A stretch of DNA of 8,210 bases from an uncultured Lachnospiraceae bacterium (GTDB lineage: Bacteria > Bacillota > Clostridia > Lachnospirales > Lachnospiraceae): positions 1 through 8,210 of the forward strand of contig CAMPAX010000100.1 of the NCBI GenBank assembly GCA_946633495.1, in the 5' to 3' direction. The translations under genes were made by a program, and so were the position numbers. The notes under the pieces were generated by a model that was given only the letters and a program-made list of their open reading frames with translations, was not told where the DNA came from and made no database searches. Of the stretch, positions 1 through 7,415 are shown piece by piece (position 1 is the first letter of the stretch; each line of letters begins with the position of its first letter).

Positions 1-5
1 CGGAC

Positions 6-24
6 CTTTTGATCCTAACATCAT
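6..24 (+). repeat. 19-bp dispersed motif, copy 1 (diverged)
   Basis: This stretch reads CTTTTGATCCTAACATCAT. It matches two other places in the window (3274-3292 on plus, 8161-8179 on minus) under the consensus CTTTTGAYCCYRRCATCAT. It runs into a 10-bp perfect palindrome, ATCATATGAT, at 20-29. No gene is visible to its left, so it may follow the stop codon of a gene just outside the window, as the 3274 copy follows a stop. Its function is unknown. Confidence 0.55.
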
Positions 25-107
25 ATGATACGGATCGATCTTAGACAAGCTTCGTAAGACACGTGGCACATTATACGACAGCCCCGCCAAAAAAGCAACC
101 GCCGCCC

Positions 108-136
108 TTGTCATTTCCCTGTTTTTGTGGCAAAAT
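108..136 (+). promoter_or_regulatory. Weak candidate sigma-A promoter for the carboxypeptidase gene
   Basis: TTGTCA at 108-113 is followed after 17 bp by CAAAAT at 131-136, a 4/6 match to the -10 consensus. Transcription would begin near 143, leaving a short leader before the AGGAG ribosome binding site at 155-159. The -10 is poor, so the true promoter may lie upstream of the window. Confidence 0.25.
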
Positions 137-157
137 ATAAGGAAGTATGTCCACAGG

Positions 158-173
158 AGATTCACGTGAAACG
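158..173. other. Degenerate parS-like site over the GTG start codon
   Basis: The 16-mer AGATTCACGTGAAACG matches the Bacillota parS consensus TGTTNCACGTGAAACA at 13 of 16 positions. The 12-base core TTCACGTGAAAC is intact, and the three mismatches are at outer positions. It overlaps the ribosome binding site (155-159) and the start codon (166-168) of the carboxypeptidase gene. Two perfect parS sites in the same window make a chance match less likely. Whether ParB binds here, or whether it affects expression, is inference. Confidence 0.5.
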
Positions 174-2094
174 CAGCATAATCATCATATTGATCATATC
201 ACTGCTCCTTGTTCCTTTTCCGGTACAGGCGGCAGAACCGAATACGATCCCCGGAAATGAATCCTTCACCGGAGGTGCTTTTATTCCCTCGGATGCACCC
301 GAGATCACCGGAACTACCGGTATCGTTATGGATATGGATACCGGCGATATCCTGTATGAAAAGGATTGTCACCGGCGGGCGGAGCCGGCCAGCACGACCA
401 AGCTGCTTACGGCGATCCTGGCGGTGGATAACCTGAATCCGTCGGATTTGATCACCGTAAAGGACGGGGCTTTGGAGGGAATCTCTTATGATGCCGTCCG
501 GATCTGGCTGTCCCCGGGAGAAACCATGCCCGTCAGCGATCTGCTCTATGCTCTGCTGCTCCCATCGGCAAATGACGCCGCAAATGTCCTTGCCATGGCC
601 GTAGCCGGAACCGTTCCGAGCTTCGTAGTCAAAATGAACGAGACCGCAGAGGCGCTGGGCTGTAAGGACACGCATTTTACAAATGCCAACGGCCTTCCGG
701 ATCCGCAGCATTACACCACTGCCTATGACATGGCACTGATCGCCCGGGCTGCCTACAGCCGCTCCCGCATCCGTGATGTTCTGGCCACTCCGGCGTATTG
801 GATCCCGGCCACAAATATGGCCGAGGAGCGGGAACTCTGGACCACGAACTACCTGCTGTATGACGTAACGGACGTCTATTATGACGCCTGCACCGGCGGA
901 AAAACCGGTTACACAGAAGAAGCAGGGAACTGTATGGTGGCATTTGCGGAGAAATACGGACGCAGACTTGTGTCCGTTGTGTTCCATTGCCCGGGACCCA
1001 ACGACCGTTTTATCGATTCCAAAGCATTGCTGGAGTTTTGTTTTGAGGAGTACCACAGGATCCATCCGCTGGAAGGCTTTACCCTGTCCGGACAGAATGA
1101 TAAGGACGCAAATGATCCGGTCTCCGGCACGTCAGGAGAGGGAACCTCCGGGACATCCGAAACCGGGACTTCCGATAAAGGAAGCACCGGTACTTCCGGA
1201 CTGAGCACTGCGGTTCTGGGCAACTACTACGCACGACTGCCCCATGCGCTTCCGGAATATTCGGTGGATACCTCCCTTTCGATCTATGCCAGAAGCTCTG
1301 TGGCTGCCGGAGATATTCAGAAAGAGATCACGCTAAAACTCGACAAATACAAGGGAACTGCCGGCGAGGTGAAGCTCACCTATCTGAATCGGGCCCTTGC
1401 GACTATCCCCATCCTCATGGATCGGACCCGGCTGGACGAGGATCTGGAAACCCTTGCTGCCATGGAGGCAGGAACGATCCGCCCTCGAGGTGACGGAAAT
1501 GCAGAGCTTCCTGCCACGCGGTCGGAGATCCTTCGATCTGTATTGGAGGAATCCATTCCGCGGCTGATGTTCTGCATACTTGCTGCCGCTCTGCTCGTTG
1601 TCGGGACTGTTATCATCGCGCATTTCCGGAGGAAACGCCGCGTCCGTATCAGCCGATACTTCGGTGACGGCCCGGTAGCGGCTGTAGATCCGGAAGCTGC
1701 GGCGGCGGAAGAAGAGCGAAAAAAAGCCCGGGAAGCACTTCGGCGGCTGGAGGATTCCGGTGTGGGAACGCCCAGACCAAAGCCTGCCCCCGGTGAGAAA
1801 CACCCCACAGACGACGGAATCGTGGATTCCGGCGAGCGGGTGCCACGACACAGCGTAAAACCTGTCAAGGAGCCGGATACCACTAAACAACCGGAATCCA
1901 CTAAAAAACCGGAGTCCACTAAACAACCAGAATCCACTAAAAAACCGGTGTCCACTAAACAACCCGAAACCATCGATGATATCGAAGATTCCGGCGAGAA
2001 AAGTGCGAAGAGAAGCAGAATTCCGTCGACTAAGGAAAAGCTCCGTAAGAAACGCCCCGCAGAATCCATCGATGACATCACGGATGAGGGGTAG
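166..2094 (+). CDS. Membrane-anchored D-alanyl-D-alanine carboxypeptidase (PBP5/DacF type) with long cytoplasmic tail
   Basis: This is a serine-type peptidase that would remove the terminal D-Ala from peptidoglycan pentapeptides outside the membrane. I chose GTG 166 because AGGAG (155-159) lies 6 nt upstream and the protein then begins with a clean signal peptide (KRS plus a hydrophobic run, cleavage near VQA-AEP). An in-frame GTG at 127 lacks a ribosome binding site. In the 642-residue product the catalytic motifs are complete: SxxK as STTK (76-79), SxN as SAN (134-136) and KTG (246-248). A Gly/Ser/Thr linker (about 320-345) and a PBP5 C-terminal-like beta region follow. A transmembrane segment (about 466-486) comes next, with Arg/Lys-rich residues after it. 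The last ~155 residues would be cytoplasmic, highly charged, with TK(Q/K)PES repeats (573-602) and three (E/V)DSG motifs. Typical relatives end in an amphipathic anchor helix, so the tail is unusual. Likely co-transcribed with the next gene. Confidence 0.93.
   Translation: MKRSIIIILIISLLLVPFPVQAAEPNTIPGNESFTGGAFIPSDAPEITGTTGIVMDMDTGDILYEKDCHRRAEPASTTKLLTAILAVDNLNPSDLITVKDGALEGISYDAVRIWLSPGETMPVSDLLYALLLPSANDAANVLAMAVAGTVPSFVVKMNETAEALGCKDTHFTNANGLPDPQHYTTAYDMALIARAAYSRSRIRDVLATPAYWIPATNMAEERELWTTNYLLYDVTDVYYDACTGGKTGYTEEAGNCMVAFAEKYGRRLVSVVFHCPGPNDRFIDSKALLEFCFEEYHRIHPLEGFTLSGQNDKDANDPVSGTSGEGTSGTSETGTSDKGSTGTSGLSTAVLGNYYARLPHALPEYSVDTSLSIYARSSVAAGDIQKEITLKLDKYKGTAGEVKLTYLNRALATIPILMDRTRLDEDLETLAAMEAGTIRPRGDGNAELPATRSEILRSVLEESIPRLMFCILAAALLVVGTVIIAHFRRKRRVRISRYFGDGPVAAVDPEAAAAEEERKKAREALRRLEDSGVGTPRPKPAPGEKHPTDDGIVDSGERVPRHSVKPVKEPDTTKQPESTKKPESTKQPESTKKPVSTKQPETIDDIEDSGEKSAKRSRIPSTKEKLRKKRPAESIDDITDEG
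1882..1971 (+). repeat. Five tandem 18-bp coding repeats
   Basis: Five in-frame units start at 1882, 1900, 1918, 1936 and 1954, each close to ACTAAACAACCGGAATCC and encoding T-K-(Q/K)-P-E-S. Units 1, 3 and 5 have AAACAA (Gln) while units 2 and 4 have AAAAAA (Lys). The real period is therefore 36 bp, suggesting duplication of a two-unit block. The array lies in the cytoplasmic tail of the carboxypeptidase and should be prone to copy-number change without frameshift. Confidence 0.95.
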
Positions 2095-2153
2095 TTTAGA
2101 TACCCGTCACCCATGAAAACATGGACAAGTTTTGATCGGGAAAGGAAAAAACC

Positions 2154-3269
2154 ATGGACAAAAGGGAACAGTTGTCAGCTATCATGAAATCCACCGGAGA
2201 GATCCGGAAACATTTCAACCGGGTACATGCAGACGCCATGTCCCGGCTTCAGGAAGTGAAGACCGAACTTTTTGAGCTGAACATCCGTTTAGATGAATGT
2301 CTGCGGACCAAAAATCTGTACGCCATGAACCGGAACCACAAGAAAAATGTGTTCAGTCCGATCCCGGCAGACGATCCCGCCACAAGAAAAGAAACCGAAC
2401 TCGAAGAGAAGATCAACACGCTTACCGCCCGAAAAGAAGCTTTGGAACAAATGCAGGCAGACGCCGAGAATCTGATCCGTGAGACGGAGGGCCATCTCCG
2501 GAATCTGCATATCGCTCAGCTCTCCGCAGCACAGTTAAGCCGGGATCCTGCGTTCCGGGACGAAGAAGAGGCGGAGGAAGCCTTTGAATTTGTGGAGACA
2601 GACGAACCGGCACCGGATATCAGCAGGCACGGAGAACAGATCCTTCTTCTGGACGCATTTGATAAAACCTATCTCTCCACAGTTCTGGAAAAGCGTGTTC
2701 GGCTGCCGCTGTCCAGCCAGACGCACCGATTGGAGACACTGAAGAAGCTTCTCGCCACCGATCCGCAGCAGGCGCGGCTTATGATCGATGAATTCGAAGC
2801 CCAGAACACACAGCTTCTGTCCACGATCCAGGCCCAGCTGACCCGGCTGGAACCCGGCTATGATGAGAAACAGCCCATCGGAACCATTTTAGATGCATGG
2901 ATCATGCAGTTCCGGGAACGTCATCCGGAATTTGTACTGGAGTCCTCGGTACAGGTGCGTGACGAAATGCTGGTGCTTCCCTACATCCGCACACTTACTC
3001 TGATCCGCATCATTGAATACGCATTTGACAATATCGTCCGTCATTCGGAGGCCAACCAGATCCGCTTCCGCGTCCAGGTGAACAGTTCCGTCGCCGATGT
3101 GTTCATCAGTGACAACGGTGTCGGCATTTCGGATAATGTACTGCAGACTGCGCCCTGGTACAGCAGTTTGCACCGCGCGGAAGAAATGCTCTTCCTGCTG
3201 GACGGCAGGATGCATCTCACCGGTTCCAGGGACCACGGAACTACCGTGAGATTTACCCTTCCGGTCTGA
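2154..3269 (+). CDS. Soluble coiled-coil protein with histidine-kinase-type ATPase domain, probably lacking the phospho-acceptor His
   Basis: The product is 371 residues with no signal peptide or membrane segment. Residues 1-125 are predominantly charged helix, probably coiled coil. An acidic stretch (136-151) follows. Residues about 165-233 resemble the dimerisation/phosphotransfer helices of DegS/DesK/LiaS-type (HisKA_3) kinases, including DPQQA (203-207) and a closing LTRLEP. Residues about 240-371 are a HATPase_c domain: N box EYAFDNIVRHS (288-298, Asn293), G1 box DNGVG (320-324) and the ending HGTTVRFTLP. By hand alignment on the DP motif, the Leu-His-Asp of the family is Leu178-Glu179-Lys180 here. 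The GLxGM part of the second glycine box reads SLHRA (338-342). It may bind ATP, but conventional autophosphorylation looks unlikely. No response regulator gene is nearby. The start is supported by AAAGGA 7 nt upstream. Function is unknown; a pseudokinase-like sensor or scaffold for the upstream membrane protein is inference. Confidence 0.75.
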   Translation: MDKREQLSAIMKSTGEIRKHFNRVHADAMSRLQEVKTELFELNIRLDECLRTKNLYAMNRNHKKNVFSPIPADDPATRKETELEEKINTLTARKEALEQMQADAENLIRETEGHLRNLHIAQLSAAQLSRDPAFRDEEEAEEAFEFVETDEPAPDISRHGEQILLLDAFDKTYLSTVLEKRVRLPLSSQTHRLETLKKLLATDPQQARLMIDEFEAQNTQLLSTIQAQLTRLEPGYDEKQPIGTILDAWIMQFRERHPEFVLESSVQVRDEMLVLPYIRTLTLIRIIEYAFDNIVRHSEANQIRFRVQVNSSVADVFISDNGVGISDNVLQTAPWYSSLHRAEEMLFLLDGRMHLTGSRDHGTTVRFTLPV

Positions 3270-3273
3270 CAGA

Positions 3274-3292
3274 CTTTTGACCCCGGCATCAT
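3274..3292 (+). repeat. 19-bp dispersed motif, copy 2
   Basis: CTTTTGACCCCGGCATCAT begins 5 bases after the TGA of the kinase-like gene and ends 25 bases before the argS start. It differs at one position from the reverse complement of 8161-8179. No inverted partner is present here, so it does not form a terminator hairpin by itself. Confidence 0.7.
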
Positions 3293-3317
3293 AAAAAGAA
3301 ACGAAAGGTATAAAAAC

Positions 3318-5018
3318 ATGAAAGAACAGATCATCAACCTGCTGGCCGACAAGATTCCTTCTCTCTCCGCAGCGGAGATCACGGAACTGATCGAAATCCC
3401 GCCCACACCGGACATGGGAGACTATGCATTTCCATGCTTCCGCCTGGCGAAGACGCTTCGGAAAGCGCCGCCCATGATCGCATCCGAGATCCATGATGCC
3501 ATCGAAAATGCCGGGGTTCCGGAATACATCGACGAGATCCGTGTGGTGGGGGCCTATCTGAACTTCTTTATAAAGAAAGAAGTCTTTGCAAAAACCCTTC
3601 TCTCCCAGGTACGGGATCCGAAGCTGGGAAGCTCCGAAGAAGGCGTGGGGCACACCATTTGCATCGACTACTCATCCCCCAACGTTGCGAAGAATTTCCA
3701 TGTGGGGCACCTTCGTACTACCATCATCGGAAATTCGCTTTACAAGATCTACAGCAAGCTCGGCTACCATGTAGAGCGGATCAACCACCTCGGCGACTGG
3801 GGAACTCAGTTCGGCAAGCTGATCGTCGCCTATAAAAAATGGGGTTCTGAGGAAGCTGTAAAGAAATCCGGTATCGAAGAACTGATGCGGCTGTATGTCC
3901 TCTTCCATCAGGAAGCCGATAAGGACCCTGCTTTGGAGGACGAAGCGCGTTTCTGGTTTGCGGAAATGGAGCGTGGAAATGAAGAGGCCCTGTCCATCTG
4001 GCAGTGGTTCGTGGAGATCAGTCTGGAGGAGTTCAAGCGGACCTACAAGCTTCTCGGCATGGAGTTCGATCATTACACCGGCGAGAGCTTCTACCGGGAC
4101 AAGACCGATGATGTGGTCCGCCGTCTGACGGACGCCGGTCTTCTCTCCGAGAGTGAAGGAGCAAAGATCGTGGATCTTACCGAATATGATATGGCGCCCT
4201 GCCTCATCCTGAAAAATGACGGCAGCTCGATCTATGCAACCCGTGACCTGGCAGCCATCTTCTACCGCAAGGAAAACTATCATTTTGATAAATGCCTCTA
4301 CGTTACCGGTCAGGAACAGCGCCTGCATTTCCGTCAGGTATTCAAGGTCGTAGAGCTGATGGGAAATGAATGGGCCAGGGACGGTCTGGTTCACATCCCC
4401 TACGGTCTGGTCAGTCTGGGCGGCGAGAAGCTCTCCTCCCGGGACGGAAATGTGATCTTCGCCGAAGATATCCTTCTTGAGGCGGTATCCAAGATCAAAG
4501 AGATCATCGAACAGAAGAATCCGGAGCTTGAGGACAAAGATACTGTGGCAAAACATGTGGGTGTCGGTGCAGTGATCTTCAACGATCTGTATAACCAGCG
4601 GATCAAGGACGTATCCTTCCGATGGGAGCATCTTCTGAATTTTGAAGGGGAGACCGGTCCATATGTACAGTATACCTACGCACGCTGCTCCAGCATCCTG
4701 CGGAAGGTAGCTGACTATGATCCGAAGGCGGATGTAGATGTAAGCTTCCTGACAGACGAAGCTTCCATGGGACTGCTGAAGGAACTGTCCAGATTTACCG
4801 CAGTTGTAAAGGAAGCTGCCAACCGATATGAGCCCTCGGTAGTGGCACGCTTTGCCATCGCCGTCGCGCAGGCATTTAACCACTATTACACCGTAAACCG
4901 GATCAACGTGGAAGATCCCGCTGAACGCAATGCCCGCGTTCTTTTGCTTGATATCACAAGACGGGTACTCCGGGAAGCTTTGGATCTCCTTGGGATCACA
5001 TGCGTAGAGCAAATGTAG
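3318..5018 (+). CDS. argS: Arginyl-tRNA synthetase
   Basis: This cytoplasmic class I aminoacyl-tRNA synthetase charges tRNA-Arg using ATP. Residues 1-90 form the N-terminal additional domain that contacts the tRNA D-loop. The HIGH-type signature is HVGH (128-131) within SSPNVAKNFHVGHLRTT, which is characteristic of ArgRS. The INHLGDWGTQFGKL segment (155-168) and YVTGQEQRLHF (328-338) belong to the catalytic core. The KMSKS equivalent is KLSSR (371-375) followed by DGNV. The DALR anticodon-binding domain occupies roughly 449-566 and ends in LLGITCVEQM. At 566 residues it is normal full length. The AAAGG ribosome binding site (3304-3308) is 9 nt before ATG. It is third in line after the carboxypeptidase and kinase-like genes with a 48-bp gap and no visible terminator between, so it may be read from the same transcript. 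No T-box leader is visible upstream. Confidence 0.97.
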   Translation: MKEQIINLLADKIPSLSAAEITELIEIPPTPDMGDYAFPCFRLAKTLRKAPPMIASEIHDAIENAGVPEYIDEIRVVGAYLNFFIKKEVFAKTLLSQVRDPKLGSSEEGVGHTICIDYSSPNVAKNFHVGHLRTTIIGNSLYKIYSKLGYHVERINHLGDWGTQFGKLIVAYKKWGSEEAVKKSGIEELMRLYVLFHQEADKDPALEDEARFWFAEMERGNEEALSIWQWFVEISLEEFKRTYKLLGMEFDHYTGESFYRDKTDDVVRRLTDAGLLSESEGAKIVDLTEYDMAPCLILKNDGSSIYATRDLAAIFYRKENYHFDKCLYVTGQEQRLHFRQVFKVVELMGNEWARDGLVHIPYGLVSLGGEKLSSRDGNVIFAEDILLEAVSKIKEIIEQKNPELEDKDTVAKHVGVGAVIFNDLYNQRIKDVSFRWEHLLNFEGETGPYVQYTYARCSSILRKVADYDPKADVDVSFLTDEASMGLLKELSRFTAVVKEAANRYEPSVVARFAIAVAQAFNHYYTVNRINVEDPAERNARVLLLDITRRVLREALDLLGITCVEQM

Positions 5019-5089
5019 GAATTTCACTTCCGGCTCTTCTGTTGATCCATAGGGATTACAGTATACAAACCCACGAAAAGCATCAAAAT

Positions 5090-5128
5090 GAGGAGGGATT
5101 GTCCCGTTACCCGGGGCCGTCCCTCCTC
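5090..5128. terminator. Hairpin terminator between convergent genes
   Basis: GAGGAGGGA (5090-5098) pairs perfectly with TCCCTCCTC (5120-5128), with GC-rich inner sequence (CCCG/CGGG, 5103-5115) able to pair further. On the minus strand the stem is followed by ATTTTGATG, and it starts 20 bp past the stop of the repeat-protein gene. On the plus strand it is followed by TTGTTC, 72 nt after the argS stop. It therefore probably serves both genes, with the better T-run on the minus strand. Confidence 0.8.
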
Positions 5129-5147
5129 TTGTTCATTGGAACTATAT

Positions 5148-7085
5148 TTAATTCTCTACCAGATATCCGGCTTCGTCGAATGTATAGGCAACGTTGTTGA
5201 TCTTCACTGTTTCAGCCTTCGGGTACCAGCCTCTCTCATCCTCGAACCACCAGCCCTTGCTGTTTTTTCTCCAGCGGCCCCTTGCTTTATACTTCCATGC
5301 TCCGTCTTTCGACAACCAGTAGCCACCGATCCACTCATTCGAAGCCATGGAGCCGTCTTCTTTGAAATAGTACCAATCAGCTTCCACCTTCTGCCAGCCT
5401 GTTTTCATCACCCCGGTATTCGAATCGAGATAATACCACTTCCCTTTCCATTTCAACCATCCGAAATGCGGCGTTCCGTTTTTATCCGAATAAAACCAGT
5501 TATCGCCGGCCTTGTTCCAGCCATCCGTCAGATACCTGGCGACTCCGTTGGCATCGGTTACAAAGAACCCGGATTCCCCTTCGCCATATCCAGAGACGAT
5601 AAGATACCCGCCTTTGTAGGCAAATCCGTAATCTTTCCCGGATATCCGGAAGATCCCGGCAGGTGCGGCACCGCCTTTTTTATAATAATACCATCGTCCA
5701 TCTGACCGAACCCATCGTTCCGAATACAGCTTCCCGCCCGATTTTGCCCGGTAATATGTTCCGCCATATCTTCCGTAGGATGTCATAAGCCAGAATAACC
5801 TATCGTCAAACATTTTGCCGTCAGTGTCAAAGCCATAATAACCATTTCTGATCCAAAGCACGGTCCCGCGAACAGGAACTCCGTTTTTCAGAAAGTACCA
5901 TGTCGTATCTACTTCATTCCAGCCATTTTTCAAAGGGTAAGGGTGACCTTCTTTATCTCCGGCATACCATATATCATCCGTTTTCTGCACTTTTTCCGTA
6001 ACAAGCATCGAGTCGTCCGAAAAAAGGAAATTCTCCCCGTCAACTTCGATGATACCCACCGCTGCTTCCCCTGTGGATGTACAGTAATAGAGAGGCTTAC
6101 CGTCAACATCGATCCATTCATCCGTATACAGAGTTCCGTCTGCCTTTGCAAAATACAAATGCTTCGGATTATCCCCATCCGTGATCGTAAAACGGGTATC
6201 GACATAAAGACACCCATTTTTGTCAAACCCATAGAAATGATCTTCAATCTTTTTCACACAGTTCCGGAGCAGTTCCCCCTGATCCATGTAATACGTTTCC
6301 GCTTCGCGCCGGATCCATCCGTCCCCGCTTAAGGTATCGGCAACGCCATCCTGGTCCGACACATACCATATACCATCGATTTTTTCGGTAGCTTTTCTTC
6401 GGAGTGTTCCCGTATTCGAAAAAAGATAACTCACTCCTTCCACCGGGTATATGCCCTTCGCGGAGCTGCCGTCTGCGGTAAAGAAATACCTCTGGTTCAT
6501 CTCTCCCCACCAGCTGTCTCTGATGAGCGTTCCGTCTGCATTGGCACAATAATATGTGGTTTCTCCATCTTTTGAGAGATGAAATAATTCATTACAGATC
6601 ATAAAACCGGATGCGTCAAACCCATAATACTCATCCTCAATCTGAAGAACACATTTTTCTGCTCTCTCGCAATGATCCGTATAATACTGGTCTCCGCCGA
6701 TAATTCCTCTCCACTCATTCCGATATAGCTTGCCATCTTCTTTCGCACAGTAGTGTAATTTGATACTTCCGTCAGCAACCTCAAATTCCTGATCCTCGTA
6801 CATGATTCCCGAGGGAGCAAACCCATAAAAGCTTCCATCAATCTCCAGTATCCGGCCTTTGATCATCTCCCCGTCAACAAAATAATACTTCTTACCTTCA
6901 TTCTCATCCCAGCCATTTTCAACGGGTTCCGAATCAAAACTCTTACTTACAGCATATAACCCGGAAGAACGAACCGGAATGTCATCCACACGATCAACTG
7001 TCTTTGCCTCCGCCATGCCGATTTCTAAAAATATAGCCGAACCGAGAAGAAGTGCGCTGATCATCGTCTTTTTCATTTTAATCAT
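5148..7085 (-). CDS. Secreted protein made entirely of cell-wall/choline-binding-type repeats
   Basis: This 645-residue product begins with a signal peptide (MIKMKKTMISALLLGSAIFL, cleavage probably after AEA near residue 27). All the rest is aromatic, Gly-rich repeat of the CW_binding_1 (choline/glucan-binding) type, such as DGWNKAGDNWFYSDKNG and WYYFKEDGSMASNEW. I see no catalytic domain, LPXTG signal or membrane anchor. From residue 58 to about 520 the repeats are organised in units of 64-69 residues, anchored on (Y/L)GF or LF at residues 89, 156, 222, 287, 355, 419 and 488. They pair into a 131-133-residue super-repeat. The last ~125 residues switch to canonical ~20-residue repeats. Eight cysteines lie between residues 113 and 335 and none after. 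A strong GGGGAG ribosome binding site (7091-7096) fixes the start at 7085. A role in attachment to wall polymers or glucans is inferred from the family. Confidence 0.85.
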   Translation of the reverse strand: MIKMKKTMISALLLGSAIFLEIGMAEAKTVDRVDDIPVRSSGLYAVSKSFDSEPVENGWDENEGKKYYFVDGEMIKGRILEIDGSFYGFAPSGIMYEDQEFEVADGSIKLHYCAKEDGKLYRNEWRGIIGGDQYYTDHCERAEKCVLQIEDEYYGFDASGFMICNELFHLSKDGETTYYCANADGTLIRDSWWGEMNQRYFFTADGSSAKGIYPVEGVSYLFSNTGTLRRKATEKIDGIWYVSDQDGVADTLSGDGWIRREAETYYMDQGELLRNCVKKIEDHFYGFDKNGCLYVDTRFTITDGDNPKHLYFAKADGTLYTDEWIDVDGKPLYYCTSTGEAAVGIIEVDGENFLFSDDSMLVTEKVQKTDDIWYAGDKEGHPYPLKNGWNEVDTTWYFLKNGVPVRGTVLWIRNGYYGFDTDGKMFDDRLFWLMTSYGRYGGTYYRAKSGGKLYSERWVRSDGRWYYYKKGGAAPAGIFRISGKDYGFAYKGGYLIVSGYGEGESGFFVTDANGVARYLTDGWNKAGDNWFYSDKNGTPHFGWLKWKGKWYYLDSNTGVMKTGWQKVEADWYYFKEDGSMASNEWIGGYWLSKDGAWKYKARGRWRKNSKGWWFEDERGWYPKAETVKINNVAYTFDEAGYLVEN

Positions 7086-7227
7086 ATTGTCTCCCCTTTA
7101 TCAAAGTTGTGCAGAAACAAATATATACTACAGAAACAGTTTTTTTATTGATAGCGTCCAGCATATATAAGCCGTCCATAATACATGATCTCATAAGTAT
7201 CGCTCTATGATTTCGACTTACCTGTTA
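7086..7227 (-). promoter_or_regulatory. Long 5' leader of the repeat-protein gene
   Basis: From the predicted transcription start near 7227 to the start codon at 7085 there are about 140 untranslated bases. The leader carries the AAAGGGGAG ribosome binding site (7091-7099). It also has two direct copies of TGTTTCTG on the minus strand (7112-7119 and 7131-7138, 19 bp apart) and possible weak pairing of GGACGCTATC with ATAGAGCG. I recognise no known riboswitch class in it. Confidence 0.4.
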
Positions 7228-7233
7228 CATTTC

Positions 7234-7261
7234 ATTATACACGCACTATCTACTTTTTCAA
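7234..7261 (-). promoter_or_regulatory. Sigma-A promoter of the repeat-protein gene
   Basis: Read on the minus strand, TTGAAA (7261-7256) is followed after 16 bp by a perfect TATAAT (7239-7234). The -35 matches 4 of 6 consensus bases, and the surrounding sequence is AT-rich. Initiation would fall near 7227. Confidence 0.65.
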
Positions 7262-7381
7262 ATGGCAACATAGCAAGATATAATCGTGACAATATTCTAT
7301 GTTTATAGAATACGGTATTTTATTATTTAATGTTCATAATTAGTTACTTTTGATTTATTTGTATAGTCATCAAATTACAAA

Positions 7382-7397
7382 TGTTTCACGTGAAACA
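7382..7397. other. parS centromere site (perfect)
   Basis: TGTTTCACGTGAAACA is an exact match to the parS consensus bound by ParB/Spo0J in Bacillota. It is extended by one base pair each side into an 18-bp perfect palindrome (7381-7398). ParB nucleates here, spreads with CTP and loads SMC, so such sites mark the origin-proximal chromosome. Recognition is by sequence identity alone. Confidence 0.92.
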
Positions 7398-7415
7398 TCC
7401 ATTTCGTGTTTGTTT

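Noticed and set aside
60..65. CACGTG upstream of the first gene as another parS
   Set aside because: Only about 10 of 16 parS positions match, with the left flank unrelated.
127..165. GTG at 127 as the start of the carboxypeptidase
   Set aside because: No ribosome binding site is present and it would put 13 polar residues before the signal peptide; GTG 166 fits better.
1333..2114. Long antisense frames opposite the carboxypeptidase tail
   Set aside because: Their repetitive SGF/LVDSG content is just the complement of the tandem repeat and of GGATTCC-rich sequence.
2111..2124. CCATG-AAAA-CATGG hairpin between the first two genes as a terminator
   Set aside because: The stem is only 5 bp and no T-run follows, so it should not stop transcription into the next gene.
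3672..5027. 451-codon open frame antisense to argS
   Set aside because: argS is unambiguous on the plus strand. The antisense frame has no family-like motifs or ribosome binding site and is a codon-bias shadow.
7255..7284. Plus-strand promoter with TATAAT at 7279-7284
   Set aside because: The -10 is perfect but the -35 (TTTTCA) is weak and no plus-strand gene follows; expected by chance in AT-rich DNA.
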